A DNA stretch of 64,000 nt from the NCBI RefSeq assembly GCF_009758205.1, contig NZ_WRXN01000002.1, positions 558,001 through 622,000 of the forward strand, read 5' to 3'. Source of the stretch: Chitinophaga tropicalis (GTDB lineage Bacteria; Bacteroidota; Bacteroidia; Chitinophagales; Chitinophagaceae). The position numbers were made by a program, and so were the translations under genes. Positions 1 through 9,162 of this stretch are shown here, in pieces (the stretch's first letter is position 1; the number at the start of each line of letters is the position of its first letter). Below the pieces are notes generated by a model. It was not told the DNA's origin, searched no databases, and saw only the letters and a program-made list of their open reading frames with translations.

Positions 1-65
1 ATTGGGGGCTATGTACGCAGGCTGTACTAAAAGGTTTTCTAAATTTGTATGAAAAGAATTTTATC

Positions 66-962
66 ATGGAAAAAGTGGAAAGGATCGATACTGTTAAACA
101 GTATAATGATGCTATGGGGGTGGAAACAAGGCATCCGCTGGTGAGCGTGGTCAACTTTGACGAGATACCCACCTATCAGTATTTCCGCAGGTATATGGGT
201 ATATATGCCATTTTCCTGAAGAACATAAAATGTGGTGATATGAGGTATGGCTGTCAACCCTATGATTATGAAGAGGGCACCCTGGTATTCATATCGCCCG
301 GGCAGGTTTATGGGATTGACAACAGCGGGAAGATCATAAAACCATCAGGAAGGGCATTGGTTTTCCATCCGGACCTGATTGTGGGAACGCAACTCGGGAA
401 GCGGATAAGAGAATATACTTTTTTTTCATACGAAGTTAACGAGGCCCTGCATTTATCGAAGAAAGAAAGGGCTACGGTCAAAGACTGTCTTGATAAGATC
501 GATGCGGAGATCGATCTGAACATTGATAAACATAGCAAGACGCTTATTATCTCCAATATTGAGCTATTTTTAAATTACTGTATGCGGTTTTACGACAGGC
601 AGTTTATTACCAGAAGCCATGTCAATAAGGATATCCTGGTACGCTTTGAGAACCTCCTGAACGATTATTTTAAATCGGGTGAGGCACGGACTTTAGGTTT
701 GCCAACAGTTACTTATTGCGCGGAGCAGCTGCATTTATCTGCCAATTACTTTGGCGACCTTATCAAAAAAGAAACGGGCAATACTGCGCTGGACCACATT
801 CAGTTAAAAGTGATTGACGAGGCCAAGGGGAAAATCTTTGAACCCAACAAATCCATTAATGAAATTGCAAATGAACTGGGGTTCAGGTATCAACAGCACT
901 TCACCCGCCTATTCAAGCAAAAGGTAGGTGTTGCTCCCAATGAATACAGGAATCAGAACTAG
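66..962 (+). CDS. AraC-family transcriptional regulator
   Basis: Cytoplasmic one-component regulator of about 299 residues. The N-terminal ~200 residues look like a cupin-type effector domain, and the last ~85 residues form a double helix-turn-helix AraC DNA-binding domain, including INEIANELGF and the typical FTRLFKQKVGVAPNEYR ending. The ATG at 66 is preferred over the in-frame TTG at 45, because the extra seven residues add nothing family-like. The effector and targets cannot be read from the sequence. The next gene, also an AraC-type regulator, lies 102 bases downstream on the same strand and seems to have its own promoter elements. Confidence 0.88.
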   Translation: MEKVERIDTVKQYNDAMGVETRHPLVSVVNFDEIPTYQYFRRYMGIYAIFLKNIKCGDMRYGCQPYDYEEGTLVFISPGQVYGIDNSGKIIKPSGRALVFHPDLIVGTQLGKRIREYTFFSYEVNEALHLSKKERATVKDCLDKIDAEIDLNIDKHSKTLIISNIELFLNYCMRFYDRQFITRSHVNKDILVRFENLLNDYFKSGEARTLGLPTVTYCAEQLHLSANYFGDLIKKETGNTALDHIQLKVIDEAKGKIFEPNKSINEIANELGFRYQQHFTRLFKQKVGVAPNEYRNQN

Positions 963-1013
963 GCGATGGCTGGAGCAGATGTAGCCTGTTACAGGATACC
1001 TGCCTATTATCCT

Positions 1014-1044
1014 TACATTTGAACAAAGAAACCTGTTAACTTTG
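1014..1044 (+). promoter_or_regulatory. Candidate -7 promoter elements
   Basis: Two exact matches to the Bacteroidota -7 consensus TAnnTTTG lie here: TACATTTG at 1014-1021 and TAACTTTG at 1037-1044, just upstream of the ATG at 1065. No -33 TTTG at the usual spacing is clear for either, so which one is used is unknown. Confidence 0.3.
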
Positions 1045-1064
1045 AGCCGGTAATAATAACGGCC

Positions 1065-2123
1065 ATGACCTCTGGAAACAACTTACTCTTTTTCTTTAGC
1101 GCGCTGGGAGCATTTAACGGTCTCATCGCCGGCATATACTTCCTTTGCTTCACTCCGAAGAAAAACCTGTCTAATTATTTCCTGGGCGCCCTGTTGATTG
1201 TGCTGAGCATCCGTATAGGAAAGTCTGTCGTCTATTTTTTTGACCATGATATACCGAGAGCAATCCTGCAATTTGGTCTGGCAGCCTGCCTGTTTATCGG
1301 GCCATTTTTATACTTTTTCGTGAAAACGGAAATAGAGCAGGTCAGGAAGCTACCATTATCCTGGGGCATACAACTGGCAGCCTGGCTGGCAGTGATCCTG
1401 GCAGGTTTAGTTTTCCCTTATGAGAACTTCCCGCGACTCTGGACACATTACATTGTCCCGGCGATTTATCTGCAATGGGGTATTTACATTGGACTTACGA
1501 TAATTCCGGTCAAACCGCTTTTTAAAAAGATCCGGGCTAAGGAGAAGCTGAAACCTTTCGAAAAGTGGGTCCTGACGATCTGCGCGACGATATTCCTGAT
1601 ATTTACTGCCTATGTATGGGCTTATACTAACATCACCAAAGGCAGTTATATTATGGGGCCTTTGTACTTTTCCCTGGTAATTTATTTCGTTATAATAATA
1701 CTGTTACACCGGAAAAAAGCAAATGATCTATCTTCTTTTGCCGGTCAGAAATATGGCGACAGAAAGCTGAATGAAGATGAGGCCAGCCTGATTGTTGCCA
1801 GGCTGCAGGAGGTCATGAACGGGAAAGAACTTTTCCGGAACCCTAACTTAAAGGTGGGAGACCTGGCCCGTGAGATTAAAGTTCCCAGTCACCAGTTGTC
1901 CAGGATCCTGAATGACAGTCTGCAGAAAAACTTCACTCTTTTTGTGAATGAATACCGGGTTAACGCTGCCTGTAAGATGCTGTCTTACCAGACAAATTTA
2001 ACAATAGAGGCTGTGGGGGACGAAGTGGGATTTAATTCAAAGTCCACTTTCTTCGCCGCCTTCAAAAAAATTAAAGGATTGACTCCCAATGCTTATATCC
2101 GGGAAACTACTCCGGATTTATAA
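1065..2123 (+). CDS. Membrane-anchored AraC-family regulator
   Basis: A 352-residue protein with about seven hydrophobic segments over residues 5-225, followed by a cytoplasmic AraC-type double helix-turn-helix (about 255-350, ending KKIKGLTPNAYIRE). This membrane sensor plus AraC output arrangement is common in Bacteroidota. The ligand is unknown; the membrane part presumably senses an envelope or lipid-soluble signal. The gene lies 75 bases upstream of a secreted serine hydrolase on the same strand, which makes that hydrolase a plausible target. A 16-bp perfect palindrome (CGGATTTATAAATCCG, 2113-2128) overlaps its stop codon. Confidence 0.88.
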   Translation: MTSGNNLLFFFSALGAFNGLIAGIYFLCFTPKKNLSNYFLGALLIVLSIRIGKSVVYFFDHDIPRAILQFGLAACLFIGPFLYFFVKTEIEQVRKLPLSWGIQLAAWLAVILAGLVFPYENFPRLWTHYIVPAIYLQWGIYIGLTIIPVKPLFKKIRAKEKLKPFEKWVLTICATIFLIFTAYVWAYTNITKGSYIMGPLYFSLVIYFVIIILLHRKKANDLSSFAGQKYGDRKLNEDEASLIVARLQEVMNGKELFRNPNLKVGDLAREIKVPSHQLSRILNDSLQKNFTLFVNEYRVNAACKMLSYQTNLTIEAVGDEVGFNSKSTFFAAFKKIKGLTPNAYIRETTPDL

Positions 2124-2198
2124 ATCCGTACTAATATTTTAAGGCTTTGGCACTCAGAAAACAGAGGAAACTGCATCTTTGGCTAAACTCTTTTTTAA

Positions 2199-4001
2199 AT
2201 GAAAAAGATAGCCCTGTTACTGAGCTTATCATCCTATTGTTTTCCGGCATTTTGCCAGGATATTTCCACTGAGCGACAACAGATCGAAAAGACGATCGAA
2301 CTTTACTTTGACGGCTGGGCCACCGGCGATACGACCAGGATAGGGAAGGCCATGCATGTTTCCTGTCACCTGAAAAACTACCGTGACGGGAAATTTACGG
2401 AGTATACGAGAAACCAGTACCTTGCCCTGTTCAAGCCCCATCCGAGGCCTCAAAGCCTGCAGACCCGGATTGTCAGCCTGAATATTACCAACAATATGGG
2501 TAGTGCGAAAGTGGAGATCAGTACCGCAAAGGAGCTGTTCACGGACTACTTCAACCTGATGAAAACGAATGAAGGGTGGGTGATTGCAGACAAGGTATCT
2601 ACCAGGACACCCTATATTGTGGAAGATGTGGAGGCAGGGAGGAAGGTTGATTCAATGTATGCCTCTTATAATTGGCAGACTCCCGGTGCTGCTGTAGCCA
2701 TTGTTAAGGATGGTAAAGTTGTTTTCCAGAAGGGATATGGTATGGCCGACCTGGACCATGATATACCAATTACGCCGCAGACCGTTTTTAATATTGCTTC
2801 GGTATCAAAGCAATTTACTGCTTTCGCCATATACCTGCTGGCCAGTGAGGGCAGGATCTCTCTTGAGGATGATGTCCGGAAATATATCACTGAACTGCCG
2901 GATTACCATGCAGTGATCAGGGTAAAGCATTTGCTTGGCCATACGAGTGGTTTGAGGGACCAGGCGGCAACTATGTCATTAGCAGGGAACAGGTTGGGTG
3001 ACATCTCTACAACCGAACAGATCCTGCAATTAACGGCAAGGCAAAAGAATCTGAATTTTATGCCGGGCACTGCATTTGGCTATTGCAATACCGGCTACAC
3101 CTTGCTTGCAGAGATCATACACCGTGTAACCGGCAAATCGTTTACCGCCTATACGGAAGAGAAGATATTCAGGCCGCTGGGGATGACCAGTACGCAGTTT
3201 TGTGATAATTATGGGAAAGTGGTAAAAAATAAAGCTGAGTCTTACGAGCTGATAAATGGAATTTATTACCATCAGCCGTTGAATGTTTCCAATCCCGGTC
3301 CTTCCAATCTTCTGACCACGGTGGAGGATTTAACCAAATGGGTGTTGAATTTTGAGCACCCGGTGGTTGGAACGCCGGAACTGATAAAGGCGTTCAACGA
3401 AGCATCTTACCTGAACGATGGCCGGAAAGTGATATTGAGGATATCTGGCGATGGTGACACGGTCTTTCATGCAAAAGGGCAGAACCTATGGAATTATAAA
3501 GGGGTGGATGTGATCTCGCACGGGGGACATGCGGCGGCCTTCCGTACTTTTATGGGCCGCTCTCCCGGTGAGCGTCTTGCCATTATTGCACTCAGTAACG
3601 ATGAACATAATGAAAAGCTGAATGCCCGGTGGCAGATGGCAAATTTTTATATAAAGGACAAGCTGAAAGAGGAAAAGCCATCTGCAATTACACCAGGCCA
3701 ACCAACAGTTAAACCTGTTGTAAAATACACTGATAACTTAAAGGACTTTACAGGTGAGTATTACAGCGATGAGCTCAGTACCAGCTACAGGTTCGTTGTG
3801 CGCGGGGATGCACTTATCATGACCCACCTGAAGCTGGAAAATATTGAATTGAAGCGGGTGGGTGAGAATAAATTTTCAGGCTCAGGCCCGGAGACCTTTG
3901 CATTTGAAATGGAGTTCCTGGAAAATGAAAAGCATGATGTGACCGGCTTTGCGATCTCGAATTTTGGGGTAAAGGATTTAAAATTTGTGAAAGTGAAGTA
4001 A
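2199..4001 (+). CDS. Serine hydrolase, class C beta-lactamase-like
   Basis: A secreted 600-residue penicillin-binding-protein-like esterase or peptidase. The signal peptide is residues 1-19 (ending FCQ). Residues ~22-135 form an NTF2/lumazine-binding-like domain, and ~145-480 the beta-lactamase/transpeptidase domain. The active-site motifs are complete: SVSK with nucleophile Ser201 and Lys204, YCN with Tyr295 and Asn297, and HGG at 441-443. A ~100-residue beta-rich tail follows. Family members act on D-amino acid peptides, cell-wall fragments or esters, and the substrate here cannot be assigned. The gene ends 17 bases from the convergent AraC gene. Confidence 0.9.
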   Translation: MKKIALLLSLSSYCFPAFCQDISTERQQIEKTIELYFDGWATGDTTRIGKAMHVSCHLKNYRDGKFTEYTRNQYLALFKPHPRPQSLQTRIVSLNITNNMGSAKVEISTAKELFTDYFNLMKTNEGWVIADKVSTRTPYIVEDVEAGRKVDSMYASYNWQTPGAAVAIVKDGKVVFQKGYGMADLDHDIPITPQTVFNIASVSKQFTAFAIYLLASEGRISLEDDVRKYITELPDYHAVIRVKHLLGHTSGLRDQAATMSLAGNRLGDISTTEQILQLTARQKNLNFMPGTAFGYCNTGYTLLAEIIHRVTGKSFTAYTEEKIFRPLGMTSTQFCDNYGKVVKNKAESYELINGIYYHQPLNVSNPGPSNLLTTVEDLTKWVLNFEHPVVGTPELIKAFNEASYLNDGRKVILRISGDGDTVFHAKGQNLWNYKGVDVISHGGHAAAFRTFMGRSPGERLAIIALSNDEHNEKLNARWQMANFYIKDKLKEEKPSAITPGQPTVKPVVKYTDNLKDFTGEYYSDELSTSYRFVVRGDALIMTHLKLENIELKRVGENKFSGSGPETFAFEMEFLENEKHDVTGFAISNFGVKDLKFVKVK

Positions 4002-4018
4002 ACGGGTGCAAGAAGATG

Positions 4019-4897
4019 TCAGGCAGAAAGTAGCAATGAGATCTGTTTTTTATAACTTCCGGGGCTCATTCCTGTTATCTTTTTGAAGAGGCGGTTGAAG
4101 TAGGAAATATTCTCAAACCCCAGGCTATAGGCCAGGTCCCTGATGGACAGGTCTCTTGTCATTATTATCTGCTGCGCCTTTTCGATCTTCTTCTGGTTTA
4201 TGTACTTTCCGGGTGTACATCCCATATTCTTTTTAAACAGGCGGATAAAGTGATCCTTTGTGAGAAAGCTTTTGGCGGTCAGGTCTTCTACATTAATGAG
4301 TTTATCTATGTTGGTATGAATGTAATGCAGAGATCTCAGTATCCGTTCATCGATATCGAGGTTCTTATCGGATGCCTGGGCCAGAAAACGTGAAAAGACC
4401 TGTTTAATGATACCCTGGGCTTCCATTTCAAAAGCCAGGGGCATGGTCTTGTGAAGAGCTATGTTTTTAATAAGCGTGGGGGAATTATCGTAAGCACCGG
4501 GATCGTAGTACTGTAATTCCCGGTCCGGGTTGATAATGGCAAGGCGTTTTATCAGTTGAATGATGAGCGGGTCTGCTTCGATTTCCACAGGGAAGTCTAC
4601 CAGGTCGAAAATACCGGGCCGGGTACCTATTTCTTCATAAATGTGGATATAGTACAAGGACAGGGGGCCTTCACATTCATATCCATGATTGATGTAAGAA
4701 GGGGTGAGGTACAGATGATCTTTTTTCAGTTTGTACGTTTTGTCTTCCCGTATTATCCTGGCTGTCCCGTCTTCTACCAGGTGTATCCTGGCAAAAGGGC
4801 TGCATATGTTCTTCCAGTTCCAGTCCGCGTTGTGGACGGCATGCCCAACGTTCAATAAAATGAAATCCGGATATATCCGTTCTTTGCTCATATACAA
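4019..4897 (-). CDS. AraC-family regulator divergent from the fucosidase
   Basis: A 292-residue regulator with an N-terminal cupin-like arm (an AraC_binding-type sugar-sensing domain, residues ~20-110) and a C-terminal AraC helix-turn-helix (about 190-285, with IRDLAYSLGF and FNRLFKKITGMSPGSYKK). An alternative start two codons in (ATG at 4891) is equally possible. It is transcribed away from the GH29 fucosidase, with a near-perfect inverted repeat between the two. The layout suggests it activates the fucosidase gene and perhaps controls itself, though this is inference from position. Confidence 0.88.
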   Translation of the reverse strand: MYMSKERIYPDFILLNVGHAVHNADWNWKNICSPFARIHLVEDGTARIIREDKTYKLKKDHLYLTPSYINHGYECEGPLSLYYIHIYEEIGTRPGIFDLVDFPVEIEADPLIIQLIKRLAIINPDRELQYYDPGAYDNSPTLIKNIALHKTMPLAFEMEAQGIIKQVFSRFLAQASDKNLDIDERILRSLHYIHTNIDKLINVEDLTAKSFLTKDHFIRLFKKNMGCTPGKYINQKKIEKAQQIIMTRDLSIRDLAYSLGFENISYFNRLFKKITGMSPGSYKKQISLLLSA

Positions 4898-4924
4898 GGG
4901 AATTGCAATAAATGTAGAGATTAA

Positions 4925-4992
4925 ATATCGATAAAGTGCTACTTTTTAATCGATATGGGTAAAATATTAAAAAGATACTATGGGTATTTTTG
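4925..4992 (+). promoter_or_regulatory. Candidate operator and promoter of the GH29 gene
   Basis: An inverted repeat, ATATCGATAAA (4925-4935) and TTAATCGATAT (4946-4956), matches at 10 of 11 positions around a 10-base spacer. The sequence TATTTTTG at 4985-4992 matches the Bacteroidota -7 consensus TAnnTTTG exactly and places the repeat just upstream of the core promoter, a usual activator position. The implied transcript start near 4998 leaves a leader of about 43 bases before the ATG at 5041. No convincing -33 TTTG is visible. Confidence 0.45.
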
Positions 4993-5040
4993 AAAGGTTA
5001 TGGGAAACAATTAAATTATCATTTACATAAAAACCATTTG

Positions 5041-6696
5041 ATGAAACGTCGTGCTGTAATCAGGAGATTAGCAGGAGTGATACCCGCGTTATGGACTGCC
5101 CGTTATGCTAATGCGGCTTCCTTTGTAGAAAGCTTACCGCTCGGAGAGCAGATAGCCAAAGGGCCATTTCAACCGTCATGGGAATCGTTAAAGCAATACC
5201 AGGTACCTGACTGGTTCCGGGATGCCAAATTCGGTATATGGGCGCACTGGGGGCCTCAATGCCAGCCTGAGCACGGAGACTGGTATGCCAGGGGTATGTA
5301 CCAGGAGGGAAGCGACGCTTATAAGTATCATGTTCAGAAATATGGGCATCCTTCAAAGTTTGGTTTTAAGGATGTAATAAACGAATGGAAAGCGGAGAAG
5401 TGGGACCCTGATCAGCTGCTTTCATTGTATAAAAAAGCAGGTGCCCAATATTTTGTGGCATTGGCCAATCATCATGACAATTTCGACAATTATAAAAGCA
5501 AATACCAGCCATGGAATTCCGTAAATATGGGCCCGAAAAAGGACCTGATCGGCGGCTGGGCAAAAGCAGCCAGGAAGCAGGGGTTGTTCTTTGGGGTGAG
5601 TGTGCATGCCGCGCATGCCTGGAGCTGGTATGAGCCTTCCCAAATGGCTGATAAAAATGGGCCTCTTGCGGGTGTTCCTTATGATGGGAAGATCAGAAAA
5701 GAGGAAGGGAAGAATAAATGGTGGAATGGATATGATGCCGGGGACCTGTATGAGCAAAACCATCCGTTAAGTGAAAAAGCAGAGAATAGTGGCAGTATAC
5801 ATAAGCAATGGGAGTGGGGAGCCGGGGCAAGTGTGCCCAGTAAGAGTTACTGTGAAAAATTCTTTAACCGTACTGTTGACCTTATCAACCGTTATGAGCC
5901 GGACCTGATATATTTCGATGATACTGTATTGCCTTTGTGGCCGGTAAGTGATGCGGGATTACGTATAGCGGCCCATTTTTATAATAGCAGTATCAAAAAG
6001 CATGGTAAGCTGCAAGCTGTGCTTAACGGAAAAATACTGAATGAAGAACAGCGGAAATGTATGGTCTGGGATATTGAAAGAGGGCAGAGTAACAATATTG
6101 AACCTTTTGTGTGGCAGACAGATACCTGCATTGGCAGCTGGCATTATGACCGCAGGGTGTATGATAATAGAGGGTATAAATCTGCCAGAACTGTGATTCA
6201 TACCCTGGCAGATGTTGTGAGCAAGAATGGGAACCTTCTGCTTAGTGTTCCTGTACGTGGCGACGGTACTATTGATTCTGCCGAACTGGCGGTGGTGGAA
6301 GGCATCGCAACCTGGATGCAGCAGAACAGTGAAGCTATATTTGGTACCCGCCCCTGGAAGGTATATGGTGAAGGCCCTGCCATGGAGGCTGCAGCTCCGC
6401 TTAGCGCCCAGGGTTTCAATGAGGGGAAAGGGAAGCCCTTCGGGCCGGAGGACATCCGGTTTACGACCAAAGGAGACAGCCTGTATGCGATAGTACTTGG
6501 GACACCTGGCGACGGGAAAGTCAATATCAAATCTCTCGCAGTTGGTAATGCTCATTATACTGCGGCAATAGGGCGGGTTGAATTACTGGGCCATGGGGAG
6601 GTAAAGGTTGAAAGAGGAAATGGAGGGTTGATAGTTCAACTGCCGGAAAATTTGCCTAATAAGGATGCGTTATGTCTGAAAATTTTACCAGCATAA
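5041..6696 (+). CDS. GH29 alpha-L-fucosidase
   Basis: An exported exo-glycosidase of 551 residues that removes alpha-L-fucose by a retaining mechanism. The start at 5041 gives a twin-arginine-like leader (KRRAVIRRLAG, cleavage near ANA). The in-frame TTG at 4990 lies inside the presumed promoter and is rejected. The GH29 barrel shows FGIWAHWG, the ANHHDNFD segment and YFDD, whose Asp293 is the expected nucleophile. A small beta-sandwich domain follows from about residue 420. The gene is monocistronic between an AraC-controlled promoter and a hairpin at 6728-6759, so it is regulated separately from the GH42 operon. Confidence 0.92.
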   Translation: MKRRAVIRRLAGVIPALWTARYANAASFVESLPLGEQIAKGPFQPSWESLKQYQVPDWFRDAKFGIWAHWGPQCQPEHGDWYARGMYQEGSDAYKYHVQKYGHPSKFGFKDVINEWKAEKWDPDQLLSLYKKAGAQYFVALANHHDNFDNYKSKYQPWNSVNMGPKKDLIGGWAKAARKQGLFFGVSVHAAHAWSWYEPSQMADKNGPLAGVPYDGKIRKEEGKNKWWNGYDAGDLYEQNHPLSEKAENSGSIHKQWEWGAGASVPSKSYCEKFFNRTVDLINRYEPDLIYFDDTVLPLWPVSDAGLRIAAHFYNSSIKKHGKLQAVLNGKILNEEQRKCMVWDIERGQSNNIEPFVWQTDTCIGSWHYDRRVYDNRGYKSARTVIHTLADVVSKNGNLLLSVPVRGDGTIDSAELAVVEGIATWMQQNSEAIFGTRPWKVYGEGPAMEAAAPLSAQGFNEGKGKPFGPEDIRFTTKGDSLYAIVLGTPGDGKVNIKSLAVGNAHYTAAIGRVELLGHGEVKVERGNGGLIVQLPENLPNKDALCLKILPA

Positions 6697-6727
6697 GGCT
6701 TATAACATTTAATACCTCTATCCGGAC

Positions 6728-6759
6728 ATATGCTCCCTCTTTTTTAAGCGGGAGCATAT
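6728..6759 (+). terminator. Hairpin terminator after GH29
   Basis: ATATGCTCCC (6728-6737) pairs perfectly with GGGAGCATAT (6750-6759) across a 12-base T-rich loop and is followed by CTTTTATG, a short, imperfect U tract. It probably ends the fucosidase transcript. Confidence 0.6.
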
Positions 6760-6813
6760 CTTTTATGATATAGAGGAGCTATCGTCCCAAAAAACAAAAT
6801 GAAAACTTCCAAT

Positions 6814-6881
6814 TGTAACAAATCCTACCCTAGTTTGTAACATTTATAGCCCTCGTTTTAAGCCCTGCAACAATAACTTTA
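6814..6881 (+). promoter_or_regulatory. Direct-repeat activator sites and -7 element of the GH42 operon
   Basis: Two direct repeats start at 6814 (TGTAACAAATCCTACCCT) and 6836 (TGTAACATTTATAGCCCT), 22 bases apart. The sequence TAACTTTA at 6874-6881 resembles the -7 consensus and starts exactly 38 bases after the second repeat. The same repeat and the same 38-base distance occur in front of the SusC gene at 19091. Known HTCS regulators bind direct repeats through their AraC domains, so these are the likely sites for the HTCS at 14784. The assignment is inference. Confidence 0.6.
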
Positions 6882-7044
6882 CAACAGTTATTGATTCCAC
6901 TGAACAGCTTTTAGTATGAAAATTCCACGACTGTTGCACAGTCTTTCTCTTTCATTTTCAATTAATGACTTATTGACAGAGCATCCCTTTTTAGTGCGAG
7001 CCTTCATCAGGCAGCGTTACAGGTTAGATATCAAAAAAATACAG

Positions 7045-9132
7045 ATGAAGAAATATGCAGCGTTTTTAATTATTGTTATTGAGTTTTTTGCATTGAATGG
7101 AAAGTCGCAGGAGGTCAGCCATTTCTTCCCTCAAAAAGAGCTGATAACTCCCGGCATTTATTATTATCCTGAGCACTGGAACGAAAACCAATGGGAGCGT
7201 GATATTAAGAAAATAGCCGATATGGGGTACGAGTTCGTACACCTGGCAGAGTTTGCCTGGTTTAAAATGGAACCGGAGGAAGGAAAGTTTGACTTTGCCT
7301 GGCTTGATAAAGTGGTAAATCTCTGTGCGAAATACCATTTAAAGGTGCTTATGTGTACCCCTTCTGCCACTACTCCTGCGTGGATGCGTGCTACCTATCC
7401 TGAAACTTTTATTATGGATGGCCATTATATACGCGGGGAGCATGGCACACGCGGGTTAGGTTCTGTTGTTACTGCCAGGTACCGGGAATTTGTAAAAAGG
7501 ATTATAACGGAAATGGCCAGGCGTTATGGCCAGAACAGTAATGTAACAGGATGGCAACTTGATAATGAACCTGATGCAAAGCCGGATTACAGTCCCTCTT
7601 CGCAGGAGGCATTCAGGCAATGGTTAAAGAACAAATATAAAACTATCGATGCGTTAAATGCGATGTGGGGAACGGCTTTCTGGAGCCAGTGGTATAATAA
7701 TTTTGATCAGATCATTATTCCGAATACGGTCCTGGTAGGCTGGTGGGGAAATAACCCTCATGCTTTGCTTGATTTCAAGAGGTATTCAGCTGACGCACAG
7801 GCTGAATTCCTGGATTTCCAGGCAGACATATTACGTAATTACGTTTCAAAAGATCAATACATTACTACCAATTATACAGCAGTTTCTCCAGGCGCTGACC
7901 CAAGACGGACAAAGAAACTTGATTTTGCGACGTATACAGCCTATCCTAATGGAGGCAGTGATAATATCGGCGAGCTTGGCTTCAGGCTGGGCAATAGCAG
8001 ATTGATTCTTTTTGCAGCTGAATATTATAAACAGGTTGGTGGTGTATCTGGTGGTATGGAGATTCAGCCTGGCCCTGTAAACTGGGGCAGTTATAATCCG
8101 CTGCTTTTGCCAGGCACAGTGCGTATGTGGCTGTACCACACTTTTGCAGCAGGGGGGAAGCTTGTCTGCTCTTATCGCTTCCGTCAGATAAACTACAGCG
8201 CTGAGCAGTACCATGCCGGTATAATGAAGACGGATGGGGTAACTCCTTCTCCCGGTGGAGAGGAATATGTGCAGTTCATGCAGGAAATAAAGCAGCTGCG
8301 CAGGCAATACAACCCGGATGCGAAGATGCCGGCAAAGCTGGCAGCACGGTCTACAGCCATTCTCTGGAATCTTGAAAACTACTGGACTATTGACAGGCAG
8401 AAACAGACCTGGCAATGGGATGCGTGGAACTATCCTATCAAATTCCTGGAAATAGCAAAATCATTAGGCGCTCCTGTTGATATCATTTCTGAGCAGGCTG
8501 ACTTTTCGAAATACAAGCTTGTTATTGTTCCTGCATATGAAATGGCAGATCCTGCTTTAGTACAAAGGTGGAATGACTATGTTGCCGGTGGCGGGCGTTT
8601 GATCATTACCTGCCGGACGGCTACCAAAGACCGCATGGGGCATTTCTGGGAAGGAGAAACAGCGGCGCCTATTTCCGGTCTTACAGGCGCTCATGTAAAA
8701 GCAACTGATATGCTTTCCGGTAATGCCAAAGGGAATATTCTAATGAGGTCAGTCCATTACAGCTGGAACAACTGGGCAGACCTCCTTATACCTGATAAGA
8801 ATACTGAAGTACTTGCAACATTTGAGGACCAATTCTATAAAGGCAGCGCAGCAGTAGTAAAACGAAAAATTGGTAAAGGTTCTGTGACATACATTGGAGC
8901 AGACACCGATGAATCTGTCCTGGAAAAGGACCTGTTACGCGAAAGCTATATTGAATGCGGGGCAACGACTGAAAATTATCCGAAGGGCGTATATGTCTAT
9001 TGGCGGGATGGGTTCTATGTTGCGGTCAACTACTCTTCTAACGATTATACAATAAATATTCCTGCGACGGCGAAAATACTGGTAGGGGAAAGGTTATTGA
9101 AGCCTGCCGGAGTAACTGTATGGAATGAATAA
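7045..9132 (+). CDS. GH42 beta-galactosidase
   Basis: Exported beta-galactosidase-type enzyme of 695 residues from the ATG at 7045. That start gives a clean signal peptide (KKYAAFLIIVIEFFA, cleavage near KSQ). The ATG 43 codons upstream would bury it and is disfavoured. The GH42 (alpha/beta)8 barrel has the acid/base in LDNEPD (Glu175) and the nucleophile in GGMEIQPGPVNW (Glu339), followed by the family's conserved YNPLLLPGTVRMW stretch. A GATase-like trimerization domain and a small C-terminal beta domain follow. It is the first gene of a tight operon with GH39 (30-base gap) and GH5. It probably removes galactose from side chains. Confidence 0.9.
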   Translation: MKKYAAFLIIVIEFFALNGKSQEVSHFFPQKELITPGIYYYPEHWNENQWERDIKKIADMGYEFVHLAEFAWFKMEPEEGKFDFAWLDKVVNLCAKYHLKVLMCTPSATTPAWMRATYPETFIMDGHYIRGEHGTRGLGSVVTARYREFVKRIITEMARRYGQNSNVTGWQLDNEPDAKPDYSPSSQEAFRQWLKNKYKTIDALNAMWGTAFWSQWYNNFDQIIIPNTVLVGWWGNNPHALLDFKRYSADAQAEFLDFQADILRNYVSKDQYITTNYTAVSPGADPRRTKKLDFATYTAYPNGGSDNIGELGFRLGNSRLILFAAEYYKQVGGVSGGMEIQPGPVNWGSYNPLLLPGTVRMWLYHTFAAGGKLVCSYRFRQINYSAEQYHAGIMKTDGVTPSPGGEEYVQFMQEIKQLRRQYNPDAKMPAKLAARSTAILWNLENYWTIDRQKQTWQWDAWNYPIKFLEIAKSLGAPVDIISEQADFSKYKLVIVPAYEMADPALVQRWNDYVAGGGRLIITCRTATKDRMGHFWEGETAAPISGLTGAHVKATDMLSGNAKGNILMRSVHYSWNNWADLLIPDKNTEVLATFEDQFYKGSAAVVKRKIGKGSVTYIGADTDESVLEKDLLRESYIECGATTENYPKGVYVYWRDGFYVAVNYSSNDYTINIPATAKILVGERLLKPAGVTVWNE

Positions 9133-9162
9133 CAGCCAGGAAAAAAAACAATTTAATCAGAG

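Larger units (their letters stand above)
6697..7044. other. Intergenic region between GH29 and the GH42 operon
   Basis: This 348-base gap holds a terminator-like hairpin at 6728-6759 and the phased repeats and -7-like element of the GH42-GH39-GH5 operon at 6814-6881. It also includes an upstream in-frame ATG at 6916 that I do not take as the gene start. Confidence 0.6.

Noticed and set aside
5959..6555. 198-codon open frame antisense to the GH29 gene
   Set aside because: It lies fully inside a well-supported glycosidase gene, shows no domain and its composition reflects the complement of the sense gene.
6916..7044. N-terminal extension of the GH42 enzyme from the ATG at 6916
   Set aside because: It would place 43 non-hydrophobic residues before a clean signal peptide; the ATG at 7045 fits secretion.
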